This document shows positions 46,443 to 56,929 of a stretch of 64,000 nucleotides of DNA, piece by piece. The DNA is from Leeuwenhoekiella nanhaiensis (lineage in GTDB: Bacteria > Bacteroidota > Bacteroidia > Flavobacteriales > Flavobacteriaceae). The position numbers and the translations under genes were made by a program. The notes under the pieces are model-generated. The model was not told the DNA's origin and did not search any database. It saw nothing but the letters and a program-made list of their open reading frames with translations. Position 1 is the stretch's first letter. Each line of letters begins with the position of its first letter. The stretch spans positions 62,001-126,000 of the forward strand of contig NZ_KZ319289.1 in NCBI RefSeq assembly GCF_002744755.1, in the 5' to 3' direction.

Positions 46443-47578
46443 TAATATCCAAAATCATCTTTAATGCGCTGCGCACGCATCATCAGTAAGTCTTTATTAA
46501 TATTTGCCACATCTTTAAGCACCAAAGCTCCTTCGTAGGTGCGCAGGGCCTTTTTAGGCTCGCCCTGACCTTCAAGAGCACGCCCCAGATAATAAGCACC
46601 CAAAATGGTCTCGGGGTATTCTTTGCGTGCAAGTTTTCCCAGATTTTCAAAACCTTCCCAGTCTGCCTTTTTATCAAGAGCTGCTGCTACTGCGATAAAA
46701 TCATTAATGCGGATCTGGTCTTTTAAGCCGAAAAGATTCTCAATCGTCTCGTATTTAGAAACCAGATAATCGTAAGGGGAGTCGCTTTTTAAGAGTACGT
46801 CATTAAACTCTTTTTTGCTAATGGGTCTGTATACCGAAAACACTTTTTCAAGGGCATTGGGTATTGCCCTGCCGGCTAATGAGTAATGCGAGGCATTCTC
46901 AAAATCGTCAAAGTAATAATGAAACCTGTCATTCTCTATAGCTTTCAATTCCTGATCAAAGGCTAGGGTGCTTTCGCGAAGGCTTTCAATATCTTCACTA
47001 CCGGTTGCCTGATAGTAAAAGAGTTGATTTTCAGTATTCTGAAAAACGGGAAGCAGTCGGTTAGTCATTTCAGGAGCGAGATCGGGGCTTAAAGAAATGT
47101 ATGCGCTAAAAAGCGGCGGACTTTTCATCAAATAATAATTGCTGAAAGCGGCCGTAACATCGTGTCCCACAACTACGTTAAAAGGCGCGAGGTGATATTT
47201 CTTGCTGAGCCATGGAAAAAGGTCCATCCCCACAAACTCAAAAAAGGCAGCTCCGGTTTCGGCGGGCAAAAAGTTCTCGTCACTGTAATAGGTGTCGCTC
47301 ATACGATCGGGCTGCATAATGCCTACCACTATGGCCTGTGGCATATCTTCCCAATAACTGTAATAATCAACGCTACCGGCAACAGGCTCAAAGAGGTAAT
47401 CCCCGTCCATAACCACGATAACCGGATAGCTCTTGTCCTGGTTGGTTTCGTAATTGCGCGGAAGCTGAATTTTAATGTTACGGGGCTCGCTGAGCGAGTT
47501 AGAAGGCACACTTTCATAAAGCACTTGTGCCTGACTGCTGAATACCAGAAACAGCAGGAAGTAGGTAATAGTTTTCAT
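46442..47578 (-). CDS. Alpha/beta-hydrolase-like secreted protein with Asp in place of the nucleophile Ser
   Basis: 378 residues, signal peptide ending SQAQ. Resembles esterase-D/enterochelin-esterase-like hydrolases: LPRNYETNQDKSYPVIVVMDGD, ISLSPDLAP and ASHYSLAG for the His. The nucleophile elbow, usually GHSxGG, reads VVGHDVTAAF with Asp140 (codon GAT) where Ser is expected. It is therefore either non-catalytic or uses another mechanism. The C-terminal 100 residues carry TPR-like helices (LGAYYLGRALEGQGEPKKAL). Overlaps radA by one base. Confidence 0.8.
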   Translation of the reverse strand: MKTITYFLLFLVFSSQAQVLYESVPSNSLSEPRNIKIQLPRNYETNQDKSYPVIVVMDGDYLFEPVAGSVDYYSYWEDMPQAIVVGIMQPDRMSDTYYSDENFLPAETGAAFFEFVGMDLFPWLSKKYHLAPFNVVVGHDVTAAFSNYYLMKSPPLFSAYISLSPDLAPEMTNRLLPVFQNTENQLFYYQATGSEDIESLRESTLAFDQELKAIENDRFHYYFDDFENASHYSLAGRAIPNALEKVFSVYRPISKKEFNDVLLKSDSPYDYLVSKYETIENLFGLKDQIRINDFIAVAAALDKKADWEGFENLGKLARKEYPETILGAYYLGRALEGQGEPKKALRTYEGALVLKDVANINKDLLMMRAQRIKDDFGY

Positions 47579-47652
47579 TTGAGGTAGATTTTAGGTACTG
47601 TGAATTTAGGTATAAAAACCGAAGCTACCTCTTAAGTTTTAGGGTGAAAGAA

Positions 47653-48621
47653 TTAACGGTTGCGGTTAAGTAGCGGAAGCAAAAGAAAAGAAAGTGCTCC
47701 AAATACAATAACCAGAAGCGTTTGAGAACCCCAGATAATCCAGCCAAAAGCCTCGCCTCCCTGCTTGGTAAAACCAAAGAATACGAACAAAGCCCCAATG
47801 GCTATAGGATAAACCCCAATACCGCCATTAGTCACCGAAATGGAAAACGAACCAATGATAAATGCCGCGAGAATCACGCTAAAAGGCGCAACAGCGATTT
47901 CGGGAATGGTGAACTTGATCACCCAAAACATAGCCACATACATCAGCCAAATGAATAAGGTGTGAGTGATAAATGCCCATTTATGCTTCATTTGTAAGAC
48001 GCTAAGCATCCCTTCTACGAGGCCGGCGGCGAAGCTTTTGATTTTTAACAGGAAACCACTTTTTGCGCGTTTAATAATTTTGAAACCAACAAAAATCATC
48101 GCAACAACGGCAACCAGAAAAATCAGGGTATACAGCGGATTGATGTTTTGCTCTGCGAAATATTCCAGCAGCAAATCGGTTTGTAATCCTATTGCAAGAG
48201 CCACAAGTAAAAGCAGCATAATAAAGTCTGCAAGACGCTCAGAAATGATGGTGCCAAATGCCTTTTCAAAAGGTACTTCTTCATAAGTCGTCATCAAGGC
48301 GCCTCTCAAGAACTCTCCGCTACGTGGAATACCCAGATTGGCAAGATAGGCGGCCATAACTGCCATAAATCGGTTTGCCAGTCCGGTTTTATAGCCCATA
48401 GGCTCCAGCAAATACTTCCAGCGGTAAGCTCTGGAAAGATGGCTTAAAACTCCAAAAACCAGAGAGAGCAAAACATACCATGGATTAGCCAATTTGATAT
48501 TTTCCCAAAGTGTGGCGCGTTCCTCAGGAGTGGCCGAACTTAAGGAATAGTAAATGAGAAAAACCCCAATCCCCAGCGGGATGATGATTTTTAAAAGCTT
48601 AATCAGGGATTTTTTACTCAA
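47653..48621 (-). CDS. Flippase-like membrane protein (lysylphosphatidylglycerol synthase TM family)
   Basis: 322 residues with about eight membrane segments. The spelling of GIPRSGEFLRGALM and SFSISVTNGGIGVYPIAIGA is typical of the UPF0104/MprF-type integral domain, thought to move lipids or lipid-linked molecules. The catalytic synthase domain of MprF is absent, so substrate and activity are open. It starts about 17 nt after panD. Confidence 0.85.
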   Translation of the reverse strand: MSKKSLIKLLKIIIPLGIGVFLIYYSLSSATPEERATLWENIKLANPWYVLLSLVFGVLSHLSRAYRWKYLLEPMGYKTGLANRFMAVMAAYLANLGIPRSGEFLRGALMTTYEEVPFEKAFGTIISERLADFIMLLLLVALAIGLQTDLLLEYFAEQNINPLYTLIFLVAVVAMIFVGFKIIKRAKSGFLLKIKSFAAGLVEGMLSVLQMKHKWAFITHTLFIWLMYVAMFWVIKFTIPEIAVAPFSVILAAFIIGSFSISVTNGGIGVYPIAIGALFVFFGFTKQGGEAFGWIIWGSQTLLVIVFGALSFLLLPLLNRNR

Positions 48622-48638
48622 TTTAAAAAGGAGTCAGG

Positions 48639-48989
48639 TTATTTCAGCAAATTGGTCTCTTCATCCGGAAACACCAAAGAAGGTTTAAAGGCTTTGGCTT
48701 CCTCGAGTTCCATAAAGGCGTAGACAATTAAGATAAGCGTATCACCTTTGGCAACTTTACGAGCTGCAGCGCCATTAAGGGTGACCTCCCCGCTTTTACG
48801 GGGTCCGGGAATTGCATAGGTTTCCAGACGCTCTCCGTTTGTGACGTTTACAATCTGAACGCGCTCTCCTTCAATAATGCCTGCAGAGTCCATAAGATCT
48901 TCATCAATGGTAATGCTGCCTATATAGTGCAACTCGGCACCGGTTACTTTTACGCGGTGAATTTTTGACTTTACAACGTTAACTAACAT
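48639..48989 (-). CDS. panD: Aspartate 1-decarboxylase
   Basis: 116 residues. Makes beta-alanine for pantothenate. The self-cleavage site Gly24-Ser25 ([11 protein letters not shown]) gives the pyruvoyl group at Ser25; [10 protein letters not shown] is the C-terminal family motif. Immediately downstream of panC, whose product consumes the beta-alanine. Confidence 0.96.
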   Translation of the reverse strand: MLVNVVKSKIHRVKVTGAELHYIGSITIDEDLMDSAGIIEGERVQIVNVTNGERLETYAIPGPRKSGEVTLNGAAARKVAKGDTLILIVYAFMELEEAKAFKPSLVFPDEETNLLK

Positions 48990-49007
48990 GGTGTAAAAAT
49001 AGGGTTT

Positions 49008-49856
49008 TTAATTTAGGGCGATGTTGTCAATAAGACGCACATCATCTGCAAAAGCAGCGATAAACGCGCGGTAGTGCTCGTTTTCTTTCTTTTCTGAAGC
49101 GTGAGCAAGGCTGCTGGCGTTGGCGATTTCAAAGTATTCCAAATTGAAAAGCGCGTGATCCTTAAATTCATTTTCAACAAAAGCTTCAACTTCACTCGTG
49201 CTTTTGTCGTTAAACAGCGCTTTAGCTTGCATTAATGTTTTGTAGATAAACGGCGCGGCTTCCCGATGTTGTTTAGAAAGGCGCTGATTGCGGGAGCTTT
49301 CTGCAAGGCCGTCCTCGTGGCGGCTAATGGGGCAGCCTATAATTTCAACCGGAAGTTTTTCAAGCTCAACCAGTCTTTTAATGATTTGTAATTGTTGATA
49401 GTCTTTTTCGCCAAAAAAGGCCAGATCAGGCTGAACAATTTCAAACAGATACTTAAGAACAGTTGCTACACCTTCAAAATGCCCGGGTCTGAAAGCGCCC
49501 TCCATAACAGAATCCAATCCGGCAAAATCAAAATCAAGCGACTTTACATTTGCGCCGTATATCGTTGTAGTGCCTGGTGCAAAAACAAGAATCTCAGGAT
49601 TTATACCTTCTAAAAACGCTAAATCAGCCTGTAAATCTCTGGGATAGGTTTCCAGATCCTGAGGATTATTAAACTGCGTAGGGTTTACAAAAATGCTTAC
49701 CACAACCACGTCGCAGTTTTTTTGGGCGAAATCAAAAAGGCTCGCATGCCCGCGATGCAAGGCTCCCATCGTAGGTACAAAACCTATTTTAAGGCCTTTT
49801 TTTTTAATGTTTGCAACAGCCGCAGAAATTTGCGGTCTATGTGTATATACGTGCAT
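49008..49856 (-). CDS. panC: Pantoate--beta-alanine ligase
   Basis: 282 residues from the ATG at 49856 (MHVYTHR). An upstream in-frame ATG would place the -7 element inside the coding region and is rejected. Joins pantoate and beta-alanine with ATP. Motifs: FVPTMGALHRGHASL (HIGH-like), SIFVNPTQF, FFGEKDYQQL and the KMSKS-equivalent SRNQRLS. Divergent from the GT5 gene with back-to-back -7 elements. Confidence 0.95.
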   Translation of the reverse strand: MHVYTHRPQISAAVANIKKKGLKIGFVPTMGALHRGHASLFDFAQKNCDVVVVSIFVNPTQFNNPQDLETYPRDLQADLAFLEGINPEILVFAPGTTTIYGANVKSLDFDFAGLDSVMEGAFRPGHFEGVATVLKYLFEIVQPDLAFFGEKDYQQLQIIKRLVELEKLPVEIIGCPISRHEDGLAESSRNQRLSKQHREAAPFIYKTLMQAKALFNDKSTSEVEAFVENEFKDHALFNLEYFEIANASSLAHASEKKENEHYRAFIAAFADDVRLIDNIALN

Positions 49857-49877
49857 CCGGACTAATTTAACAGGCGG

Positions 49878-49885
49878 CAAAATTA
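49878..49885 (-). promoter_or_regulatory. -7 element (TAATTTTG) for panC operon
   Basis: Reads TAATTTTG on the minus strand, 21 nt before the panC ATG. Confidence 0.6.
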
Positions 49886-49916
49886 CTATATTACTGGCAA
49901 TCTGCATAAATTTTAG

Positions 49917-49924
49917 TAATTTTG
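49917..49924 (+). promoter_or_regulatory. -7 element (TAATTTTG) for the GT5-DUF4270-glmS run
   Basis: TAATTTTG lies 39 nt before the ATG at 49964. It forms a divergent pair with the panC element 31 nt away. Confidence 0.6.
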
Positions 49925-49963
49925 CGTGTTTTTTAGCCGTAACAGAAACTTAGAAGCACATTT

Positions 49964-50773
49964 ATGAAAGATAAGAGGATATTGTACGTATCATCTGAAG
50001 TTATACCGTATTTACCCGAGACTGAGATCGCATCGATGTCTTTTGAAGTACCACAAATGGTAAACAGCAAAGGAGGGCAAATACGTATTTTTATGCCCCG
50101 ATACGGCAATATTAATGAAAGACGTCACCAATTACACGAGGTGATTCGGCTTTCAGGAATGAACCTGGTCATAAATGATTTTGACATGCCGCTTATCATT
50201 AAAGTAGCCTCGATACCTAAAGAGCGTATTCAGGTATACTTTATAGATAATGAGGAGTATTTTAAGCGTAAGGCAACGTTTACAGATGAGGATGGAAATT
50301 TATTTCCTGACAATGATGAGCGTGCGATCTTTTTTGCCAAAGGCGTGGTAGAGACGGTTAAAAAACTCAACTGGGCACCAGATATCATTCACGTTCATGG
50401 CTGGCTGGCATCGTTGCTTCCGTTATACCTGAAGCAATATTATGCAAGTGAGCCCCTCTTCAAACAAAGCAAGATTGTGACTTCGGTTTACAATACGGGT
50501 TTTGATGACACGTTAAATGAGCAGCTTATAGACAAGATCGCTTTCGATGGGATCAACAAAGATGACATTGCAGAATTAGAGAAGCCTACTTACGAGAACA
50601 TTATGAAAGTAGCTGTTAAAAATTCAGATGCTGCAATCATTGGTTCTGCAGATCTAAGCGAAGAGCTGACCAAGTATTTAAACGTAACAAAAATCCCGGT
50701 GCTTCCCTACAAGAAAAAAGAGGAGTTTGCCCAGGCTTATGAAGAATTCTACACGACTAAAGTGTTAGATTAA
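49964..50773 (+). CDS. Glycogen/starch synthase N-terminal domain protein (GT5-like, short)
   Basis: 269 residues, about half the usual GT5 length of about 480. The N-terminal Rossmann half is present: ILYVSSEVIPYLPETEIASM replaces the usual EVxPxxKxGGLxD loop, then FMPRYGNINER, PDIIHVHGWLASLLPLY and KIVTSVYNTGF. The C-terminal half with the nucleotide-sugar site is absent, and the ADP-glucose-binding K-x-G-G is not conserved, so glycogen synthesis is doubtful. The reading frame ends cleanly 11 nt before DUF4270, not by frameshift. A regulatory or binding role is possible. Confidence 0.85.
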   Translation: MKDKRILYVSSEVIPYLPETEIASMSFEVPQMVNSKGGQIRIFMPRYGNINERRHQLHEVIRLSGMNLVINDFDMPLIIKVASIPKERIQVYFIDNEEYFKRKATFTDEDGNLFPDNDERAIFFAKGVVETVKKLNWAPDIIHVHGWLASLLPLYLKQYYASEPLFKQSKIVTSVYNTGFDDTLNEQLIDKIAFDGINKDDIAELEKPTYENIMKVAVKNSDAAIIGSADLSEELTKYLNVTKIPVLPYKKKEEFAQAYEEFYTTKVLD

Positions 50774-50784
50774 AAAACAAACGA

Positions 50785-52383
50785 ATGAAATTGAATACCC
50801 TGCTGTCTAAAACATTAGGCTCTCTAATGTTTATTTTTATATTGGTTTCTTGTCAGGATGATTTTCAGGAAGTAGGCAATGGCCTTGTAAATGCCTCCAA
50901 TTTTACCTCCGAAAGCTCAGAATTAGATGTAGTCGCCTATAACCGTCCATTTTTTATCGGAACCGGTGTTCAGACTAATGGTCTTTCTGCTGGTGCTCTT
51001 GGTTTTTATCAAGACACACTTTACGGAAACACAACAGCATCTTACCTGACTCAGGTAGGTTTAAGTGGTTACAACCCCAGCTTTGGAGCTGATCCTGTTA
51101 TTGATACAGTTATTGTAGATATCACATATTTCAGCAGCTCTAGCATTACTGCTGAAAATGTCACGGAATATACTTTAGATTCGGTTTATGGTGATAATCC
51201 TATCAAACTGACGGCATACCGTTCCGGTTATTTTTTAAGTGAAACTGCACCGCCTGACTTTACAGAGAACGCTGTCTATTACTCTAATGATCTCCAGCAA
51301 TTTTCAGGGATTGAAAGTGAAATGCTTTTTGAGGTAGCTGATTTCGTTCCTTCTGATGAGGCTGTAACAAATGTTGGTGCAAGTGCCACCGGTGTTGTAG
51401 ATACCACTTTGGTAAGCCCACGACTGCGTTTGAAGCAAACAGATGAGGATACTAAAACTTTTTGGAAACAGGCAATTTTTGATCAGGAAGGTAGCGATGT
51501 GCTTTTCAATGCAAACAGCTTCAGAAATTACTTTAGAGGAATCTATTTAAAAGCGGAAGCTATAGACGGCAGCGGAACTTACTTCTTATTCGACCGTGCT
51601 AATTCAGGGATTACCATTAAATACACTTCCGGTGAAACCGATAATCGCCAGCAATCTTCCATCCGTTTGACTTTTGACGGTACATCGGTAATTGGTTATC
51701 AAAATGATTTTAAAGCAGAAATTGAAGCAGAAGTTGGCACAATTAATACAACCGAAGGCGATGACAACCTTTTATTAAAAGGAGGTCAGGGCAGTATGGC
51801 TGTGATCGAACTATTTGCAGGGCCTGATTCTGATGGCGACGGTATTTCAGATATTTTGGAGACCGAGCGTGCAAAAGAGCGTCTTGTACGTGAGGCCAAT
51901 CTGGAGTTTTTTGTGAATGATGATTTTGTTCAGGCAACTGCAGGCGCAGCGGTTCAACTTGCACCGCGCATTTATATCTATAATCTCGAGACCAATCAGC
52001 CATTGGCAGATTTTAATGCAGATGCAGCGATTAGTGGTCAGGGTGTTGTTACGGCTGTTGGTACCTCACATTTAGGTCCCTTGAGGGAACTTGATAACGG
52101 AGACAGGAGTTATAAAATCCGAATAACAGAGCATGTTAAAGGATTATTGAATCCTGATAACGAAAACCCGGCGACCAAATTAGGAATCGTAGTAAGTCAA
52201 AATTTGATTTTTACGGGGACAGGTATGATTGAAAATACCACGAATGAAGACAGGCCAAACCGCTTACCTTTTACATCAATCATCTCTCAACAGGGTACAG
52301 TCTTATACGGTACGGGAGCTAATGTGCCCGAGGCGCAAAAAATCAAGCTTAGAATTTTTTCTGCTGAAGTTTCAAATCAATAG
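50785..52383 (+). CDS. DUF4270 lipoprotein
   Basis: 532 residues. Lipobox ILVSC gives Cys23, followed by QDDFQEVG, similar to surface-export signals reported for flavobacterial lipoproteins. The body is beta-rich with LGFYQDTLYGNTTASYLTQV and PVIDTVIVDITYFS, typical of DUF4270. Role unknown. It stands between the GT5-like gene and glmS, 3 nt before the latter. Confidence 0.88.
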   Translation: MKLNTLLSKTLGSLMFIFILVSCQDDFQEVGNGLVNASNFTSESSELDVVAYNRPFFIGTGVQTNGLSAGALGFYQDTLYGNTTASYLTQVGLSGYNPSFGADPVIDTVIVDITYFSSSSITAENVTEYTLDSVYGDNPIKLTAYRSGYFLSETAPPDFTENAVYYSNDLQQFSGIESEMLFEVADFVPSDEAVTNVGASATGVVDTTLVSPRLRLKQTDEDTKTFWKQAIFDQEGSDVLFNANSFRNYFRGIYLKAEAIDGSGTYFLFDRANSGITIKYTSGETDNRQQSSIRLTFDGTSVIGYQNDFKAEIEAEVGTINTTEGDDNLLLKGGQGSMAVIELFAGPDSDGDGISDILETERAKERLVREANLEFFVNDDFVQATAGAAVQLAPRIYIYNLETNQPLADFNADAAISGQGVVTAVGTSHLGPLRELDNGDRSYKIRITEHVKGLLNPDNENPATKLGIVVSQNLIFTGTGMIENTTNEDRPNRLPFTSIISQQGTVLYGTGANVPEAQKIKLRIFSAEVSNQ

Positions 52384-52386
52384 TTT

Positions 52387-54237
52387 ATGTGTGGAATTGT
52401 AGGTTATATAGGTCACAGACAGGCATATCTCATAGTTCTCAAGGGTTTGCAAAGACTGGAATATAGAGGCTATGATAGTGCAGGTATTGCGATTTATGAT
52501 GGAGAAGCTATTTCGCTTTGCAAAACTAAAGGCAAAGTTGAAGATTTAAGAAAAAAGGCAGAACAGGCCGGTATTACCGAAGGTACTTTGGGAATAGGTC
52601 ACACGCGTTGGGCAACCCACGGTGTTCCTAATGACGTCAATTCACATCCGCATTATTCCAACTCCGGTGACCTGGTGATCATTCATAACGGGATCATTGA
52701 GAATTACGATGCGATCAAAAAAGAGCTTACCAAGCGTGGTTACACCTTTACCTCAGAAACCGATACTGAAGTATTGGTTAATCTTATTGAAGATGTTCAG
52801 CTTAAACAAAATGTAAAGCTGGGCAAGGCCGTACAAATCGCATTAAATGAAACGGTGGGCGCTTATGCCATTGCTGTTTTTGATAAGAAAAAGCCAAACG
52901 AAATTGTGGTCGCCCGTTTGGGTAGCCCGCTGGCGATAGGAATTGGTGAAGACGAATTTTTCATCGCTTCAGATGCTTCACCATTTATTGAATATACCCA
53001 GAATGCCCTTTATCTTGAAGACGGTGAGATGGCTATTGTGCGTCGTGGTCGGGAGGTGAAGGTCTTCAACATTCAGGATGATGCGTTGGTGAGTCAGCCC
53101 TACATTCAGGAATTAAAACTGAATTTAGAGCAAATTGAAAAAGGCGGTTACCCGCATTTTATGCTTAAGGAAATTTACGAGCAGCCTCAGGCGATACGTG
53201 ATACGTTCCGTGGGCGTATGCGTGAGCACAAAGGCATTATCAAAATGGCCGGTGTTGACGATCATATCGATAAATTTTTAAATGCAAAACGTCTGGTTAT
53301 TCTGGCTTGCGGTACTTCGTGGCACGCAGGTCTTGTAGCCGAATACATCATTGAAGAACTGGTACGCGTTCCGGTTGAGGTAGAATATGCTTCAGAGTTT
53401 AGATACCGTAATCCGGTAATTGATAAAGATGACGTGGTTATCGCGATTTCTCAAAGTGGAGAAACTGCAGATACCATGGCTGCTATGAAACTGGCAAAAG
53501 AAAACGGAGCTTTTGTTTTTGGAGTATGCAACGTGGTCGGTTCATCTATCTCTAGAGAAGCACACGCCGGGGCCTACACCCACGCGGGTCCTGAGATCGG
53601 AGTGGCTTCAACCAAAGCATTCACGACTCAGATAACTGTTTTAACCCTTTTAGGGCTGAAAATAGCCAAGGCCAAAGGCAAGATTTCTACTTCAGATTTT
53701 CATATGCACCTCGAAGAGCTGCGCCTGATTCCTGAAAAAGTAGAAGAAGCACTTAAGAATAACGAGCACGTTAAAAAGATTGCTGAGGTTTATAAAGATG
53801 CTTCCAATTGCCTGTACTTAGGCCGTGGATTTAATTTTCCGGTAGCATTAGAAGGAGCGCTTAAACTCAAAGAGATCTCCTACATCCACGCAGAAGGTTA
53901 CCCCGCTGCCGAAATGAAGCACGGTCCTATCGCGCTTATTGACGAGCAGATGCCGGTAGTGGTTATTGCAACCCGTCGTGGCCATTACGATAAGATTGTA
54001 AGTAATATTCAGGAGATCAAAAGCCGAAAAGGTAAAATTATCGCGATTGTGACTAAAGGAGACGTTACGGTAAAGGAACTGGCAGATCATGTGATTGAAG
54101 TGCCGGAGGTGATGGACTCGATGTCACCGTTGCTTACTACAATACCATTGCAGTTACTGTCTTATCATATTGCAGTAATGCTGGGTAAAAATGTAGATCA
54201 GCCCCGTAATCTTGCCAAGAGCGTTACGGTAGAGTAA
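52387..54237 (+). CDS. glmS: Glutamine--fructose-6-phosphate aminotransferase
   Basis: 616 residues. Makes glucosamine-6-P for cell-wall and LPS synthesis. Class II glutaminase domain with Cys2 (MCGIVGYIG), TRWATHGVP and HNGIIENY, then two SIS isomerase domains (CGTSWHAG, SQSGETADT, GPEIGVASTKAFTTQ) and the C-terminal QPRNLAKSVTVE. A strong terminator follows. No glmS ribozyme is present upstream, as expected outside Firmicutes. Confidence 0.97.
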   Translation: MCGIVGYIGHRQAYLIVLKGLQRLEYRGYDSAGIAIYDGEAISLCKTKGKVEDLRKKAEQAGITEGTLGIGHTRWATHGVPNDVNSHPHYSNSGDLVIIHNGIIENYDAIKKELTKRGYTFTSETDTEVLVNLIEDVQLKQNVKLGKAVQIALNETVGAYAIAVFDKKKPNEIVVARLGSPLAIGIGEDEFFIASDASPFIEYTQNALYLEDGEMAIVRRGREVKVFNIQDDALVSQPYIQELKLNLEQIEKGGYPHFMLKEIYEQPQAIRDTFRGRMREHKGIIKMAGVDDHIDKFLNAKRLVILACGTSWHAGLVAEYIIEELVRVPVEVEYASEFRYRNPVIDKDDVVIAISQSGETADTMAAMKLAKENGAFVFGVCNVVGSSISREAHAGAYTHAGPEIGVASTKAFTTQITVLTLLGLKIAKAKGKISTSDFHMHLEELRLIPEKVEEALKNNEHVKKIAEVYKDASNCLYLGRGFNFPVALEGALKLKEISYIHAEGYPAAEMKHGPIALIDEQMPVVVIATRRGHYDKIVSNIQEIKSRKGKIIAIVTKGDVTVKELADHVIEVPEVMDSMSPLLTTIPLQLLSYHIAVMLGKNVDQPRNLAKSVTVE

Positions 54238-54256
54238 AAGGACTCATTTAGAATAC

Positions 54257-54285
54257 AAAAGACCATCAGTGATGGTCTTTTTTTG
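54257..54285 (+). terminator. Terminator after glmS
   Basis: AAAAGACCATC / GATGGTCTTTT with a 2-3-nt loop and a long T run. Confidence 0.9.
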
Positions 54286-54367
54286 TTTTAGTAAGTGGGT
54301 TTTTCCGGGTAACTTTTTTGGCTTATAAATTCACTGAAAGTCTTTTAGGTTTTTAAAGATTAAAAAC

Positions 54368-54375
54368 TATCTTTG
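54368..54375 (+). promoter_or_regulatory. -7 element (TATCTTTG) for atpD-atpC
   Basis: TATCTTTG lies about 81 nt before the atpD ATG, after the glmS terminator; a T-rich -33 region precedes it. Confidence 0.6.
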
Positions 54376-54450
54376 CACGACGAAAAAAAGCAGATTAATT
54401 TTTACGAATTTCATTTTTTTCGGCTACATATTTCGCTAAACATTAAATAG

Positions 54451-55965
<1,515 letters not shown>

Positions 55966-56000
55966 AACAAGTGCGCAGTTATCAGTCTCAGTATAAGGTA

Positions 56001-56034
56001 CTGCAAACTGCAACTGCAAACTGTAAACTGTAAA
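56001..56034. repeat. Degenerate heptamer repeat between atpD and atpC
   Basis: Five head-to-tail units of CTGCAAA or CTGTAAA, one of them 6 nt long, ending 5 nt before the atpC ATG. Confidence 0.8.
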
Positions 56035-56038
56035 TAAT

Positions 56039-56317
56039 ATGCATTTAGAAATAGTAAGTCCGGAAGCAACTTTGTATAGTGGAGAGGCTACTTCAGTAAC
56101 CGTTCCCGGTACTGACGGAGCATTTCAACTCCTCGACAATCACGCAGCTATCGTTTCACTTTTAGACGAAGGTGTAGTTAAGGTTAAAGGAGCCAAGCTT
56201 TCTGATAAGTCCAGAAAATACTTTTCTGCCGGAAAGGAAGCCGATGAAATCACTCTGGCGATTAAATCGGGCACTGTTGAAATGAAGGATAATAAAGTAA
56301 TTGTTTTGGCTGATTAA
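56039..56317 (+). CDS. atpC: F1F0 ATP synthase subunit epsilon (short)
   Basis: 92 residues. Only the N-terminal beta-sandwich domain (MHLEIVSPEATLYSGEATSV, LLDNHAAIVSLLDEGVVKV) is present; the C-terminal two-helix inhibitory domain found in the about 135-residue E. coli protein is missing, as in many Bacteroidota. It lies 73 nt after atpD across a heptamer repeat, and a terminator follows. Confidence 0.94.
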   Translation: MHLEIVSPEATLYSGEATSVTVPGTDGAFQLLDNHAAIVSLLDEGVVKVKGAKLSDKSRKYFSAGKEADEITLAIKSGTVEMKDNKVIVLAD

Positions 56318-56337
56318 GCTGAAATAATCATAAATTT

Positions 56338-56374
56338 AAAAGCGCCTAATTCTTCTGAATTAAGCGCTTTTTTT
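56338..56374 (+). terminator. Terminator after atpC
   Basis: AAAGCGCCTAATTC / GAATTAAGCGCTTT with a TTCT-type loop and T run. The -strand face is also A/T-flanked. Confidence 0.85.
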
Positions 56375-56386
56375 ATTTTAGACCTT

Positions 56387-56929
56387 GTGGAAGCGAATGA
56401 TGTAAAAATAATTAAGCAGTATGACAGGCATTTAATCATAAAGATCATTGCCGCTCTTTTCTTTACCCTCGGGTTTGTTCTGGTGTATTTTACAATTGTA
56501 ATAAACTTTGAATTGGATGTCGATTGGACGAAAGATAAACAGGTAGCTAAATGGGGAAAGGGTATGTCAAGTTTTATATTTTTCAGCGTAATTGCTTTTG
56601 GATTAGGAATAAATCTTATGAAGCGAAAGCTGATCATTTTTGATCTGTCAAAAAAGCGATATAAAATTGAGTTTTATATAGGACCTTTTCACTGGGGCAG
56701 CTGGCATAGTTTTTCAGATTTAAAACGAATTGGAATATTTAAAAACACGAAAGATATTTTTGAGTTAAATATTTGGTTTACCAATAAACGTCACGTTCAA
56801 TTTGAAAAATTTTTCGATTATGAAGAAGCCCTTGCAGAAGCACGTTATATCTCGGAAATTCTGGATCTTGAGATACTGGATGCTTCTGATCCCAGAAATC
56901 CGGTACTCTTAGAAACGAAGATGGAGTAA
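56387..56929 (+). CDS. Two-segment membrane protein, function unknown
   Basis: 180 residues from a GTG start; no ATG lies in a suitable place. Two membrane helices (about 17-42 and 63-80) are followed by a soluble C-terminal part with KKRYKIEFYIGPFHWGSWHSF, like a PH-like/bPH membrane protein. No closer family is recognised. Ends one base before the converging cyclase gene. Confidence 0.65.
   Translation: MEANDVKIIKQYDRHLIIKIIAALFFTLGFVLVYFTIVINFELDVDWTKDKQVAKWGKGMSSFIFFSVIAFGLGINLMKRKLIIFDLSKKRYKIEFYIGPFHWGSWHSFSDLKRIGIFKNTKDIFELNIWFTNKRHVQFEKFFDYEEALAEARYISEILDLEILDASDPRNPVLLETKME

Noticed and set aside
49964-50773. Frameshifted full-length glycogen synthase
   Set aside because: The next ORF begins 11 nt later as a DUF4270 lipoprotein with its own signal; no C-terminal GT5 half is present in any frame.
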